Shown here: piece after piece, positions 34,929-44,036 of the stretch
How positions within the stretch are numbered: position 1 is the first letter of the stretch
Layout: every line of letters begins with the position of its first letter
Assembly (NCBI RefSeq): GCF_028771845.1
Contig: NZ_CP118270.1
Coordinates: forward strand, 6,076,001 to 6,140,000
From: Paenibacillus marchantiae
GTDB taxonomy: Bacteria > Bacillota > Bacilli > Paenibacillales > Paenibacillaceae
Length of the DNA: 64,000 nucleotides
Direction: 5' to 3'
Notes under the pieces: generated by a model
Told to the model about the DNA's origin: nothing
Databases searched by the model: none
What the model saw: only the letters and a program-made list of their open reading frames with translations
Made by a program: the position numbers and the translations under genes

Positions 34929-35681
34929 TCAAATCCCGTACTTTTCCATTTGATCAAGAAAAGAACGGGATTTTAGATTCAAGCCAAGTTGATGATCCAT
35001 AAAGGCCCGCATGATCTTTTTGATCTCATCCCGGGTGCCTTCGCTAACCGATATATTACCAAGCCTTTGCAGATCCAGCTGTGCAAACAGACGCAAGAGT
35101 TTCAACGCCTTCGGACTCACGGACATCGCCGGAGGATCAAAGTGTTTGCAAGCACGGCACAGAACGCCTCCAAGCCTTGGACTAACAAATAATTGCTCAT
35201 CCGGACGCTCGTGACCACAAGAAATGCAATCATCCAGCTGAGGTCCGTACCCGGCTGCCTGTAATATTTTCATTTCATACAGGCTTGTGATGACTACCGG
35301 ATCTTTCTCTTCCTTCAACGCCTGAAGACAGGCTTTCAACTGTTTGAACCAGAACGTACCTGTCTCTTCATCCTGCAACACACGATCCAACAGTTCACAA
35401 GCATAAGATGCATAGGAGGCCTTAATCAGATCTTCACGCAGCTCATGATAAGATTCGATGATCTCACCTGCGTTTAGTGTTCCCAGACCGGTGTTACGAA
35501 AATATACATATTGACCATACGTAAATGGCTGCACCAGTGCAGCATGTCGGCTTTTGGGCTTTTTGGCACCGCGGACGAGTACCCCTACTTTCCCGCCGCT
35601 TTCGGTGCAAAGCGTAATGATTTTGTTTCCCTCGCCGTAGTCCATGCTGCGGATGACAATCCCTTCCACCCTGTATAGCAT
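34929..35681 (-). CDS. recO: Recombination mediator RecO
   Basis: A 250-residue protein with an N-terminal OB fold (GIVIRSMDYGEGNKIITL, about 6-24) and a helical C-terminal domain. A zinc finger has CISCG (about 150) and CRACKHF (about 177). RecO loads RecA on SSB-coated DNA together with RecR in gap repair. AGGTGA precedes the ATG. The era-yqzL-recO order is conserved with B. subtilis. Confidence 0.95.
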   Translation of the reverse strand: MLYRVEGIVIRSMDYGEGNKIITLCTESGGKVGVLVRGAKKPKSRHAALVQPFTYGQYVYFRNTGLGTLNAGEIIESYHELREDLIKASYASYACELLDRVLQDEETGTFWFKQLKACLQALKEEKDPVVITSLYEMKILQAAGYGPQLDDCISCGHERPDEQLFVSPRLGGVLCRACKHFDPPAMSVSPKALKLLRLFAQLDLQRLGNISVSEGTRDEIKKIMRAFMDHQLGLNLKSRSFLDQMEKYGI

Positions 35682-35714
35682 GCCTCGTCACCTAACCATT
35701 CCCGAATTAGCCAA

Positions 35715-35855
35715 TTAACCTTCGGCTTCTTCATCTTCAATCACTTCCCTTGCAGGTTCCGACTCCTGTCCCACTGAGCTACATGCCTCGGCATACAACA
35801 GATAGGATTCCACATCCCCCGTCATCGCAAAAACCTTCCACGAAAAATCTCGCAT
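35715..35855 (-). CDS. yqzL: YqzL-family small protein
   Basis: A 46-residue protein, MRDFSWKVFAMTGDVESYLLYAE followed by an acidic tail. The FSWKVFxxTGxxxxYLL pattern and its position between era and recO identify the YqzL family. The start is the ATG at 35855, about 11 nt after GAGAGG; the upstream extension of 21 residues is not family-like. Function is unknown. Confidence 0.85.
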   Translation of the reverse strand: MRDFSWKVFAMTGDVESYLLYAEACSSVGQESEPAREVIEDEEAEG

Positions 35856-35959
35856 CGGAATTTCATCCTCTCTTCGGAAATGACGTCTGCTTCTACCAGA
35901 TAGGATGGAGTCTTGCAAGGTAAACTATGTGTTGCAATTACTGGATACAATTCCGACGA

Positions 35960-36859
35960 TTAGTCGCGGCCAAAGCCAAGGTCACGCAGAACTCGATCCT
36001 GATTTCTCCAGTCTTTTTTCACTTTAACCCACAGATCCATGAAGATTTTGGAACCTAACAGGTTTTGAATATCATGGCGGGCACGTTTCCCCACTTCTTT
36101 AAGCAAGGCACCCTGTTTACCGATAATGATCCCTTTTTGCGAATCACGCTCCACAAAAATGACGGCAGAAATATAAACGACGCCGTTGTCCTGTACTTTC
36201 ATATCCTCAATCGTGACCGCAATGGAGTGAGGCACTTCTTCACGCGTCATTTGCAAAATTTTCTCCCGAATCAACTCAGCACAAACGAACTGCTCCGGAT
36301 GGTCTGTAACCTGGTCATCTGGATAGTACTGCGGACCTTCCGGCAAATACTTGCCGAGCTGCTCAAGCAAGGTACTTACGTTGCTGCCGAGCATGGCAGA
36401 AACAGGTACGATTTCAGCGAAATCATGCAGCTTGCGATATTCCTCAATCAGCGGAAGCAATGCTTCCGGCTCAATTTTATCAATTTTGTTCATGACAAGA
36501 ATGACAGGCGTCCGTACATTTTTCAATTGTTCTGCAATATAACGGTCACCACCGCCCATGCCTTCCGAGGCATCGATCAGGAACAGAGCAGCTTCGACTT
36601 CTCCGAGCGTATTCAAAGCGGTCTGGTTCATGTAATCGCCCAGCTTGGATTGACGTTTGTGAATCCCTGGCGTATCCAGGAAAACGATTTGTTGGTGTTC
36701 CGATGTATAAACACCATGAATCTTATTACGAGTCGTTTGTGGCTTGTCCGACATAATCGCAATTTTCTGTCCAATGACTTGGTTCATCAGTGTGGATTTA
36801 CCTACATTGGGACGTCCAATAATGGCTACAAAGCCGGATTTGAATGCTTGTTTTTTCAT
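35960..36859 (-). CDS. era: Ribosome-assembly GTPase Era
   Basis: A 299-residue GTPase with IIGRPNVGKSTLMNQV (G1, about 14-29), KPQTTR (G2), DTPGIH (G3) and NKID (G4). A C-terminal KH domain contains VERDSQKGIIIGKQGALLKEVGKRAR (about 230-256), which binds the 3' end of 16S rRNA. It is needed for 30S maturation and acts near YbeY, encoded about 1.1 kb downstream. GAGGAGG precedes the ATG. Confidence 0.97.
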   Translation of the reverse strand: MKKQAFKSGFVAIIGRPNVGKSTLMNQVIGQKIAIMSDKPQTTRNKIHGVYTSEHQQIVFLDTPGIHKRQSKLGDYMNQTALNTLGEVEAALFLIDASEGMGGGDRYIAEQLKNVRTPVILVMNKIDKIEPEALLPLIEEYRKLHDFAEIVPVSAMLGSNVSTLLEQLGKYLPEGPQYYPDDQVTDHPEQFVCAELIREKILQMTREEVPHSIAVTIEDMKVQDNGVVYISAVIFVERDSQKGIIIGKQGALLKEVGKRARHDIQNLLGSKIFMDLWVKVKKDWRNQDRVLRDLGFGRD

Positions 36860-36900
36860 TTGTTCCTCCTCAGGCGCCTAGGCCTGGAATATATTGGTTT

Positions 36901-37314
36901 TTACTTTTTAGCAGAGTTCAGATCAGATGGTCCAAAAGCCCATGGCAATAGCTCGGCAACTGTAGTCTCCTGCAGATCACCTTTCATGTTACCCAGAATA
37001 ACTTTCATATCCGGTTCACACAGTTCATACATCACTTGACGACATACGCCGCATGGAGCAATCGGGCCGTCTGTATCTCCTACAATGGCAATGGCTTTGA
37101 AACTGCGTGGTTGCTTACCTCCTGCAATCGCACTGAACATGGCTGTACGCTCAGCACAGTTGCCTGGCGTATAAGCAGCATTCTCAATATTACAACCATG
37201 ATGCACATGTCCCTCACTGTCAAGCAAAGCTGCACCTACACCAAAATGAGAATAAGGCGTATACGCTTTCGTACGTGCCTTAATTGCTTCTTGCATCAAC
37301 AAATCATTATCCAT
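36901..37314 (-). CDS. cdd: Cytidine deaminase
   Basis: A 137-residue homotetrameric-type cytidine deaminase (cytidine/deoxycytidine to uridine, pyrimidine salvage). Zinc and catalytic motifs are visible: NCAERTAMF with Cys and Glu (about 52-60) and PCGVCRQ (about 85-91). YSHFGVGAALL is the substrate-binding part. AGGGAGAG precedes the ATG. The cdd-era neighbourhood matches B. subtilis. Confidence 0.95.
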   Translation of the reverse strand: MDNDLLMQEAIKARTKAYTPYSHFGVGAALLDSEGHVHHGCNIENAAYTPGNCAERTAMFSAIAGGKQPRSFKAIAIVGDTDGPIAPCGVCRQVMYELCEPDMKVILGNMKGDLQETTVAELLPWAFGPSDLNSAKK

Positions 37315-37338
37315 AATTAATCTCTCCCTTAGGGTGTA

Positions 37339-37565
37339 TATAAAGTTGCACTCAATGAGTTAAGTTCAACTTAAAAATATTTGCACTGGCCTCTCCGCTG
37401 TCAGAACAACCTTACGATCACTGTTATCCCCGGATTTTATTGATTCCCTTTTCCAAAGTGAAAATCCGGTGATAAAGGCGAACGCTTCGCTTCTACAGGT
37501 TATTTCTGACCTCTCCGTTATTGTGCAAACCAGAAGTTCAACTTAAAAATGAGTCCAACTTTATA
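37339..37565 (+). repeat. Palindromic repeat element, copy B, with inverted ends
   Basis: A non-coding element of about 227 bp between dgkA and cdd. The ends TATAAAGTTGCACTCA (37339-37354) and TGAGTCCAACTTTATA (37550-37565) are inverted with one mismatch. An exact 16-bp direct repeat, AGTTCAACTTAAAAAT, occurs inside both ends (37363-37378 and 37535-37550). The core 37419-37498 has TTATCCCC facing GGTGATAA, then GGCGAACGCTTCGCTTCTACAG as in the other copies. Confidence 0.8.
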
Positions 37566-37602
37566 ATTTGTGTGTAATATTAAAATCAAAACAAAAACAA
37601 AA

Positions 37603-37974
37603 TCACAGCAAACCCAGCCAGCTCATCACCGGTTTAATGAAAACGATACTCCCGATGATGACGGCGAACACCGCAGCCAGCAAAACTGCACCGGCCGCGG
37701 TGTCCTTCGCCGCTTTTGCCAGCGGATGTATATGCGGATGCGCCAGATCTACAGCAGCTTCCACAGCTGTATTCATCAGCTCCGTCACAAGAACCAGAAA
37801 AACGGCTGTCAGTACAAACATCCAGTCCGTTCTGGAAATCCCGAAAAAAAAGCCGGCTGCACACATCAAAATGGCGACTCCTGTATGAACTCTTACATTC
37901 CGCTGAGTCCGCAGCCCGTATACGATTCCTTCCGCAGCATTGCGGAATACCATCCCCCAGGAGCGCCTTTTCAT
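37603..37974 (-). CDS. dgkA: Diacylglycerol/undecaprenol kinase (DgkA family)
   Basis: A 123-residue membrane kinase with three transmembrane helices. Signature residues are ELMNTAVEAAVDL (about 65-77) and HPLAKAAKDTAAGAVLL (about 83-99), which form the active site. In Firmicutes the enzyme phosphorylates undecaprenol, recycling the cell-wall lipid carrier. Its ATG overlaps the ybeY stop by one base (TAATG). Confidence 0.93.
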   Translation of the reverse strand: MKRRSWGMVFRNAAEGIVYGLRTQRNVRVHTGVAILMCAAGFFFGISRTDWMFVLTAVFLVLVTELMNTAVEAAVDLAHPHIHPLAKAAKDTAAGAVLLAAVFAVIIGSIVFIKPVMSWLGLL

Positions 37975-38471
37975 TATCGTGTCAACCCGGCTTGGGCGAG
38001 TACCGCTTCCTGTTTGCCCATCATTTCGGCTTCGCTGGCTTCATCCTGATGATCATATCCAAGCAGGTGCAAGAAGCCATGAACAAACAGGAACCCGAGC
38101 TCACGTTCAAATGAATGCCCATATTCTTCACTCTGCAGGATGGTCCGTGGAACAGAAATAATAATATCCCCCAGAACATCCGGCATTTCTTCCATTTCTT
38201 CATCCTCATCCAGTTCGTAGATGATATCCAGTTCCTCATCCACAGTCTCATTCATTGCAAAAGACAATACATCTGTTGGACGATCAATGCCGCGATAGTC
38301 ACGGTTCAGCTCATGAATCTGCTCATCATCTACGAAAGTCAGGGCCACTTCCCCGTCCGCAACACCCTCTGCTTCCCCTGCAAGGTTCAGCAGCTGCTCC
38401 AGCATTGCGATCATCGGTTCGGTGATTTCTTTATCCTGTTGTTCATTATTCCATGCTAGGTTAAGACTCAT
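37974..38471 (-). CDS. ybeY: Endoribonuclease YbeY (rRNA maturation)
   Basis: A 165-residue zinc protein with the motif HGFLHLLGYDH (about 128-138) holding the three His ligands. NRDYRGIDRPTDVLSFAM is the conserved substrate-cleft segment. It processes the 3' end of 16S rRNA. An acidic stretch (DEELDIIYELDEDEEMEEMPD) forms a long insert before LGDIIIS. The ATG at 38471 has AGGAG 9 nt upstream; the ATG at 38495 does not. Confidence 0.93.
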   Translation of the reverse strand: MSLNLAWNNEQQDKEITEPMIAMLEQLLNLAGEAEGVADGEVALTFVDDEQIHELNRDYRGIDRPTDVLSFAMNETVDEELDIIYELDEDEEMEEMPDVLGDIIISVPRTILQSEEYGHSFERELGFLFVHGFLHLLGYDHQDEASEAEMMGKQEAVLAQAGLTR

Positions 38472-38504
38472 TCTTTCATACTCCTGTCTTCTCATATTAG
38501 CGAA

Positions 38505-40754
38505 TCAACCCGCTTCAGGCGAGGTTGGCTTCGGTTTCTTCATTTCTTCCGGATATTCAATCCTGGAGTGGAATATACCCATGACGGTTTCCTTAAGGGT
38601 CTTGGCGACGATATCCAGCTCCCGCATTGTCAGATCACAGTCGTTAAACTGATGATCGTCCAGTCGACCTTTAATAATCTTTTCGATCATGGACTCCACT
38701 TGCTCTACAGTAGGCTTCCGCAAGGAACGGACCGCAGCTTCCACGCTGTCAGCAATACCAACAATCGCCGACTCTTTGGACTGAGCCTTGGGACCCGGAT
38801 AACGGAAATCATCTTCCGTAAAATCAGGTTCCACTCCTGCTTCCTCAGCCTGACGCAGTGCTTTGTGATAGAAGTAATGCAGGAAGGTTGTTCCATGATG
38901 CTGCTCAGCTATGTCCCGAATAGGCCTCGGCAGCTTGTAGTCCTTCTGCATTTCCACACCATCGCGTGCGTGAGCCACGATAATGGACTTGCTCAGCTTT
39001 GGATCAATCGAATCATGCGGATTTTCCATATTGTTTTGATTTTCAATGAAATAAATCGGTCGCTTGGTCTTGCCAATATCATGGTAATACGAGCCGACCC
39101 GACATAACAACCCATTGGCACCGATCGCCTCTGCGGCGGCTTCTGACAGGTTTCCTACCATCACACTGTGGTGATAGGTTCCCGGTGTCTCTGTTAGCAG
39201 TTTACGTAGTAGCGGGTGATTGGGATTAGACAGTTCCACCAGCTTCAGCGCAGACAAGATGCCAAATGAGGTTTCGAAAAATGGCATTAGCCCAATAACC
39301 AATATGGCGGTCAGTACGCCTCCGGCAAACGCAAATCCAATGCCATAGAGCGTTGTCGTACGGTTCCAGTCACTTGAGTCAATCAACGCCAGCGTGAAGA
39401 CTGCCATCGATCCGAACAGACAGACCATAATGGCGCCTTTCAGGATCGTAGACCGCTGACTTGCTCGATGGGTGGCGAAGATCGCAACAAACGATACCAA
39501 CACCGCGAAGAATCCAAGTTCAAAGTCAAAAATCTGACCCTGATGTGTATTCAAAATAATGCTCGACAGCATGCCGATAATAATCGAGCAGACAAAGGCA
39601 AGCGATGTATCCAGCAGCAATGCAATTAACATTGCGCCTACGGCAACAGGAGCAAGAAAGCCTACGTATGAATTCTCACTGGTCTGGAGTATCGCTGTAA
39701 CATGCATAACCACAATCGTAATAATAAATATGAGAACAAGCATCAGCAGCTGAGCATTATTATATTTGAAATGCGTTCCGCTGAATTGCTGAATATACAT
39801 GAGAATCGCTGCCGACAACAGACAAGACAGCATAAGCAGTCCAAGCTGAGGCCAATAGTTCACTTCGTTTTTCAGCAAATCGTTCTCGCCCAGAAGGGTG
39901 TACATCTCCGGGGTAATCATCTCACCCTTGGCAACAAGCGTATCTCCTTGCTTGATAAAGACCGTTTGAGTGTTCTCACGAGCCTGTACTTTAGCTTCTT
40001 TTGTACCCTCTTCATCGTAGAAGCGGTTAGACGTTACCACAAGACGAGCAAGCTCCTGTACAACTTCACGCTGCGTACGCTTGCTTAGAGAGCTCACACT
40101 CACCATCTCGGCCACTTTGGCACGAGCTGTTGTAGCCTCACTAATCTGGTCGGTCATTAATCTGGAGACGATATCCCGAGCAACGGCCTTCATCTCCTGG
40201 ATATCATCCGAAGTCAGACGTGAAATTTTGATATATGTCTCTTCCGGGATGCGGTAGCTTTGCTCCTGTACCACATTTCTGATCTCTTCCAACAGAGTTT
40301 CGGAGTATGTACCCGCTTTCCGGTTGTTGTTGATGAAATTGGAAACAAAATCTTTCTGACGCTGCGGTATTTCATCACGATAGATGTCAATCTTGTCCTG
40401 ACTAGAAATCTGATCATCCTGATTCAGTCGATCAATACGATCAAGCAGAGTCGTCATCAGATTTTCGTTCCGCATCTGCACGATCTGAAACATCGGCTGT
40501 ACACGTTCAGCGGCTTCTTCTTGTGCTTTCAGTGTAGCCTTGGTATTCGGGATCTGCATGGGCGCAGCAATATTCACTTCACTTCGTGTGCCTTCCTGAA
40601 TATCATACCGCTCTGGGAGTAGCTTGGAAGCAAGACTCACGTAGAAGAGGATCACCAGAAACAAAAACAGAAGATAGCGTGCCCACACGCTATACTTCCA
40701 TCCTGTAGCTCTATTTTGAAAAGATTTGCCTTTTGACAGTTCCTTCGAGGTCAT
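38505..40754 (-). CDS. pgpH: 7TM-HD c-di-AMP phosphodiesterase (PgpH/YqfF)
   Basis: A 749-residue membrane protein. It has a first transmembrane helix (about 27-47), a large extracellular domain (about 48-290) and seven transmembrane helices (about 305-500). The cytoplasmic HD domain has TPGTYHHSVMVGNLSEAAAEA, then YYHDIGKTKRPIYFIENQ and a later AEQHHGTTFLHYF. PgpH in Listeria and B. subtilis hydrolyses c-di-AMP. It is upstream of ybeY, as in B. subtilis yqfF-yqfG. AAAGGGA precedes the ATG. Confidence 0.93.
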   Translation of the reverse strand: MTSKELSKGKSFQNRATGWKYSVWARYLLFLFLVILFYVSLASKLLPERYDIQEGTRSEVNIAAPMQIPNTKATLKAQEEAAERVQPMFQIVQMRNENLMTTLLDRIDRLNQDDQISSQDKIDIYRDEIPQRQKDFVSNFINNNRKAGTYSETLLEEIRNVVQEQSYRIPEETYIKISRLTSDDIQEMKAVARDIVSRLMTDQISEATTARAKVAEMVSVSSLSKRTQREVVQELARLVVTSNRFYDEEGTKEAKVQARENTQTVFIKQGDTLVAKGEMITPEMYTLLGENDLLKNEVNYWPQLGLLMLSCLLSAAILMYIQQFSGTHFKYNNAQLLMLVLIFIITIVVMHVTAILQTSENSYVGFLAPVAVGAMLIALLLDTSLAFVCSIIIGMLSSIILNTHQGQIFDFELGFFAVLVSFVAIFATHRASQRSTILKGAIMVCLFGSMAVFTLALIDSSDWNRTTTLYGIGFAFAGGVLTAILVIGLMPFFETSFGILSALKLVELSNPNHPLLRKLLTETPGTYHHSVMVGNLSEAAAEAIGANGLLCRVGSYYHDIGKTKRPIYFIENQNNMENPHDSIDPKLSKSIIVAHARDGVEMQKDYKLPRPIRDIAEQHHGTTFLHYFYHKALRQAEEAGVEPDFTEDDFRYPGPKAQSKESAIVGIADSVEAAVRSLRKPTVEQVESMIEKIIKGRLDDHQFNDCDLTMRELDIVAKTLKETVMGIFHSRIEYPEEMKKPKPTSPEAG

Positions 40755-40769
40755 CGAGACAATCCCTTT

Positions 40770-41743
40770 CTATTCTTGATTTTCTGCGGCGTGGTTATAG
40801 GCGACGATGATTTTCTGGACGAGGGAGTGCCGTACAACATCTTGCTCGGCAAAATAGACAAATCCAATCTCTTCCACTTGGCCCAGTATTGCATTGGCTT
40901 CCACAAGCCCTGACTTTTTGCCGCGCGGTAAATCAATTTGTGTCACGTCACCGGTAATAACCATTTTGGAACCAAAACCGAGACGAGTCAGAAACATTTT
41001 CATCTGCTCCGGTGTCGTATTCTGAGCTTCATCCAGGATAATAAACGAATCATCCAGTGTACGTCCCCGCATATAGGCAAGAGGTGCAATTTCGATCAAA
41101 CCGCGCTCCAGTGCCTTCGCAGTCTGCTCTTGTCCCATAACATCGTACAAAGCATCGTACAGCGGCCGTAAATAAGGATCAACTTTTTCCTGAAGATCAC
41201 CAGGCAAGAAACCAAGACTCTCTCTCCCGCTTCAACTGCAGGTCTTGTGAGCACGATCCGCTTGACGCTTCCTTCCTTAATTGCTGCCACAGCCAGGACA
41301 ACAGCAAGATACGTTTTACCTGTACCGGCTGGACCGATACCAAATACAACATCACGTTTTTTTATTGTAGTTACATAGTGTTTCTGTCCAATCGTTTTAA
41401 CACGGATCGGCTTACCACGGTACGTAGTTGTAATCTCGCCTTTGAACAGATCCAGAAGCTGGTCTGCACGCAGTTCCTTTGCAAGCTCAATAGCATACTT
41501 AACGTCCCTTTCGGTTAACACATATCCGTTACGTACCAATTGCAACAACACATCAAATAATTGTTCAAGCGATTCCACATTCTGGATGTTGCCATGGATC
41601 ACAATCTCCGCTTCACGGGATGCGATCTGGGCGGGAATCTCGGATTCAATCAGTTTCAGAAAAATATCTTGGGGTCCAAAAAGAGATTGACCCTCTCCCG
41701 CACTTTGGAGGGAGATTCGTATGCTGCGTGTTTGCTCTGACAA
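40770..41743 (-). pseudogene. phoH: phoH (YqfE-type), frameshifted at an AG dinucleotide repeat
   Basis: Two frames together make a PhoH ATPase of about 323 residues. The first (TTG start at 41743, GAGG upstream) has Walker A IGPAGTGKTYLA and LTRPAVEAGE. The second continues LPGDLQEKVDPYLRPLYDAL, ERGLIEIAPLAYMRGRTLDDSFIILDEAQN (Walker B) to the normal end at 40770. They break at 41218-41225, where the minus strand reads GGGAGAGAGAGTC. Removing one AG restores AGESLGFLPGDL, the family sequence. So this is a 2-bp insertion, by mutation, slippage or a sequencing error. As read, the product ends at 41096 and lacks Walker B. Flanking genes are intact and in the usual order. Confidence 0.88.
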
Positions 41744-41749
41744 ATAGCC

Positions 41750-42943
41750 TCATTCTCCTTGACTATGGACTAACGGAAGTTCTTCCGCAATGCTTTCTTC
41801 CACTTCAAATAATACTTTCATATAAACTTTACCATTCTCTTTCTTCTCATGCAAAATTTTTTCGCTTAAAATTTTCGTTCCTTTGCCATTTTTGGCGATA
41901 ATATCGTTTCTTGCTCCTTCCAATCCTTTCGTTCTAGCCCATTCAATCGTATGCTGCTCCTCTTGTTCCCGAGTTTCCAAATCTTTCTCAGTCAGCCATC
42001 CCATGGGAAGTGTGAAGGATCTCCAGGTCAGCGGTTTATGATCACTTTCGGTATCAAATGTGGTAAAAGGCGTATTCCCGTATCCCCAGAGTTGTATCGC
42101 CCATTTTCCCAGCACAATGTAAAAACGTTCCTTGCTATCTCCAGTCATCGTATTATGTTTCTGCACAAGAGGGACTTCGACTTGATATTCACGCCACACC
42201 AGTCCGCGCACTTCCCCTTTGGCTACAATGGTCTTTGTATTCTCTTCATCTCCCAAAATACCGGATATCAGTACCTGCCCCTTCTTGACACGCATGTCCT
42301 TCTGCACGACAGGGCGCCCCTGCTCCGCGTAAATTTGAGTGATTACAGCGTCTGTTTTACTGACTAGATGTCTCGGGTTCAGCAGCGGTTCACGCTTGGG
42401 CTGTGCTGACTCCACAACCTGGATGGTGATGGTTGTCCCTTCTTTGCTCACCCCAATCCAGGTTACATCTGGCAGAGCCAGCGCGAGCTGTCTGGAGAGC
42501 TTGTCCTGGCTTTGCAGCCGAAATCCCCACTGGAAGGGGTAGATGCCTTCTTTCTTTGCTGCCGCGAGCACTTCATCCGTGGGAATCGTCACATTGCCTT
42601 TCACTTCTACATTCCAAACCATTGATGATAACGCAAACAGAGCTGCTACAAAAAATAGCATGCCGCCCAGAAAGAACTTCCTTCTTAACAAACGGGCTGC
42701 AAAAAAAGGAAATCCACTCCGGTGTGTCACCTTTACCCGGCAGCCTGTCCGTTTCAGCAAAGGACGCAGCCTGAAAAAATGCGGTAGCAGAATATTCATT
42801 TCTGCCTTGCGTCCATCATAGGCACGCAGGTCCCATACTTCCAGTCCCTGCTCTGCCACCGTATTGATTAATGCTTCAATATCCCCCCCTGTGACCGTGA
42901 TTCGGACTGCTCCGCGCAGTTTGTACAGACTGGGCTGCTTCAT
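41750..42943 (-). CDS. yqfD: Sporulation protein YqfD
   Basis: A 397-residue mother-cell sporulation protein. The N-terminal domain starts GAVRITVTGGDIEALIN (about 11-27). A transmembrane helix is at about 91-112 (FFLGGMLFFVAALFAL). An extracellular part has MVWNVEVKGN and PDVTWIGVSKEGTTITIQVVE (POTRA-like), and DAVITQIYAEQGRPVVQKDMRVKKGQVLISG follows. B. subtilis YqfD is needed for the forespore-mother cell channel and engulfment. It overlaps yqfC by 4 bp. Confidence 0.92.
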   Translation of the reverse strand: MKQPSLYKLRGAVRITVTGGDIEALINTVAEQGLEVWDLRAYDGRKAEMNILLPHFFRLRPLLKRTGCRVKVTHRSGFPFFAARLLRRKFFLGGMLFFVAALFALSSMVWNVEVKGNVTIPTDEVLAAAKKEGIYPFQWGFRLQSQDKLSRQLALALPDVTWIGVSKEGTTITIQVVESAQPKREPLLNPRHLVSKTDAVITQIYAEQGRPVVQKDMRVKKGQVLISGILGDEENTKTIVAKGEVRGLVWREYQVEVPLVQKHNTMTGDSKERFYIVLGKWAIQLWGYGNTPFTTFDTESDHKPLTWRSFTLPMGWLTEKDLETREQEEQHTIEWARTKGLEGARNDIIAKNGKGTKILSEKILHEKKENGKVYMKVLFEVEESIAEELPLVHSQGE

Positions 42944-43233
42944 CCGTTCCCCTCCGCTCCATTCATATGAATATCCAGAATTGTTCCTTCAACAGCCACT
43001 TCATCCGGCAAAATATTGCGAATCATCAGTTCAGTTCCTTTGATCTCCAGCTGACCCTGTGAGAGAGCCAGAACGATGCGATCCGGTGTAAAATGAATGA
43101 CACCACGATGATTCTCTATATACAATTGCTTTGTGCCGATCAGGGTTAACCGTGGCATATCGTAAAGCACGTCCTGCGGCAGATCCAGAACTTCACTGGT
43201 CCATCTGCGCAGCTTGCGGCTGATCCGGGTCAT
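42940..43233 (-). CDS. yqfC: Sporulation protein YqfC
   Basis: A 97-residue protein of the YabP/YqfC family with the repeated beta-strand pattern MPRLTLIGTKQLYIENHRGVIHFTPDRIVL, then LEIKGTELMIRNI. It is mother-cell expressed and paired with yqfD throughout sporeformers. Its stop overlaps the yqfD start (ATGA). Confidence 0.92.
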   Translation of the reverse strand: MTRISRKLRRWTSEVLDLPQDVLYDMPRLTLIGTKQLYIENHRGVIHFTPDRIVLALSQGQLEIKGTELMIRNILPDEVAVEGTILDIHMNGAEGNG

Positions 43234-43338
43234 TCGAAGGTCTTCCCCCTTCCTCTACAGTTCAACTTATGCGCAGATTCCTGAAATTATGAAAACTACG
43301 GAACGTGTTAGATGTGAAAATAAAAAGAGACCGAGACA

Positions 43339-43384
43339 GAAAAAAGCCGTCGTCTGGATTTATGCTCACCAGAGACGGCTTTTC
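43339..43384 (-). terminator. Intrinsic terminator of the floA/nfeD transcript
   Basis: A stem AAGCCGTC(T)CTGG/CCAG(A)CGACGGCTT is followed on the minus strand by a T-run. Confidence 0.85.
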
Positions 43385-43405
43385 ACTTATTAATATAATA
43401 TAAAG

Positions 43406-44023
43406 TTATAGTTTTCCTCGTGTTCCAAAGGGTTGTTTAGAGCGCGGAGAACCGAGAACCTCTGCCCACAACACACCAGTACGAATGTCTTCCCGGCGGA
43501 GCTGGGACGGTCCGGACTCGCTGGATGAAACTTCATCCCAACTGGAGTCAGACACAACCGGTGTATTTGCAGTAGAGATACGATCGAGTCGCTCTCGAAT
43601 TTCACGTTGTCGTTGCTCCATCACTTTCATTTGTTCTTCGAGGGAGTTTTCCATTCCACCCAGAGAACTCTGCCCTCCAAAGTCGTCATTCACAGGACGG
43701 GCAGATGTCGTTGCTGGCTGCGAATAGGTTTGATCATATCGATCATCGTACTGATCGTCATCATACCGCTCGTCGTATCGTTCGTCATACTGCTCATCAT
43801 AGCGGGGATCTGAAGGAGCCGATGACTGCTGCGGTGCGGTATTTCCCCGCGAGCGATCATTCCGGTCCGAATCACCACTCCCTCCAAACGTAGGCATCCC
43901 GTTATTTGCACGCTTTTTGTTCGGATCAGCCGATTTGGCTGCTTTTCCAAGGAAGGAAAAGAGTGCAAAAGCGATGACTGCTACAATATACAGATTGTTA
44001 AAAATCCATTCAAATAGGCCCAT
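43406..44023 (-). CDS. Membrane-anchored protein with YDERYD tandem repeats, unknown function
   Basis: A 205-residue protein. One N-terminal transmembrane helix (about 4-25) is followed by a hydrophilic tail. Residues about 72-100 are a tandem repeat of Tyr-Asp-Glu/Asp-Arg/Gln units (YDEQYDERYDERYDDDQYDDRYD). A short coiled coil (ENSLEEQMKVMEQRQREIRERLDRI) follows, and a conserved-looking C-terminal segment ends the protein (LRREDIRTGVLWAEVLGSPRSKQPF). It lies 13 bp after floA, where B. subtilis has the short yqfB, so it may belong to the flotillin-NfeD membrane module. The ATG at 44023 is 6 nt after GGTGA; the GTG at 44029 is an alternative. Confidence 0.65.
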   Translation of the reverse strand: MGLFEWIFNNLYIVAVIAFALFSFLGKAAKSADPNKKRANNGMPTFGGSGDSDRNDRSRGNTAPQQSSAPSDPRYDEQYDERYDERYDDDQYDDRYDQTYSQPATTSARPVNDDFGGQSSLGGMENSLEEQMKVMEQRQREIRERLDRISTANTPVVSDSSWDEVSSSESGPSQLRREDIRTGVLWAEVLGSPRSKQPFGTRGKL

Positions 44024-44036
44024 ATGCACTCACCGC

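Noticed and set aside
41096..41207. Two separate genes in place of phoH
   Set aside because: The two frames overlap exactly where one PhoH protein would be continuous, and each holds half of the Walker ATPase. A frameshift is simpler.
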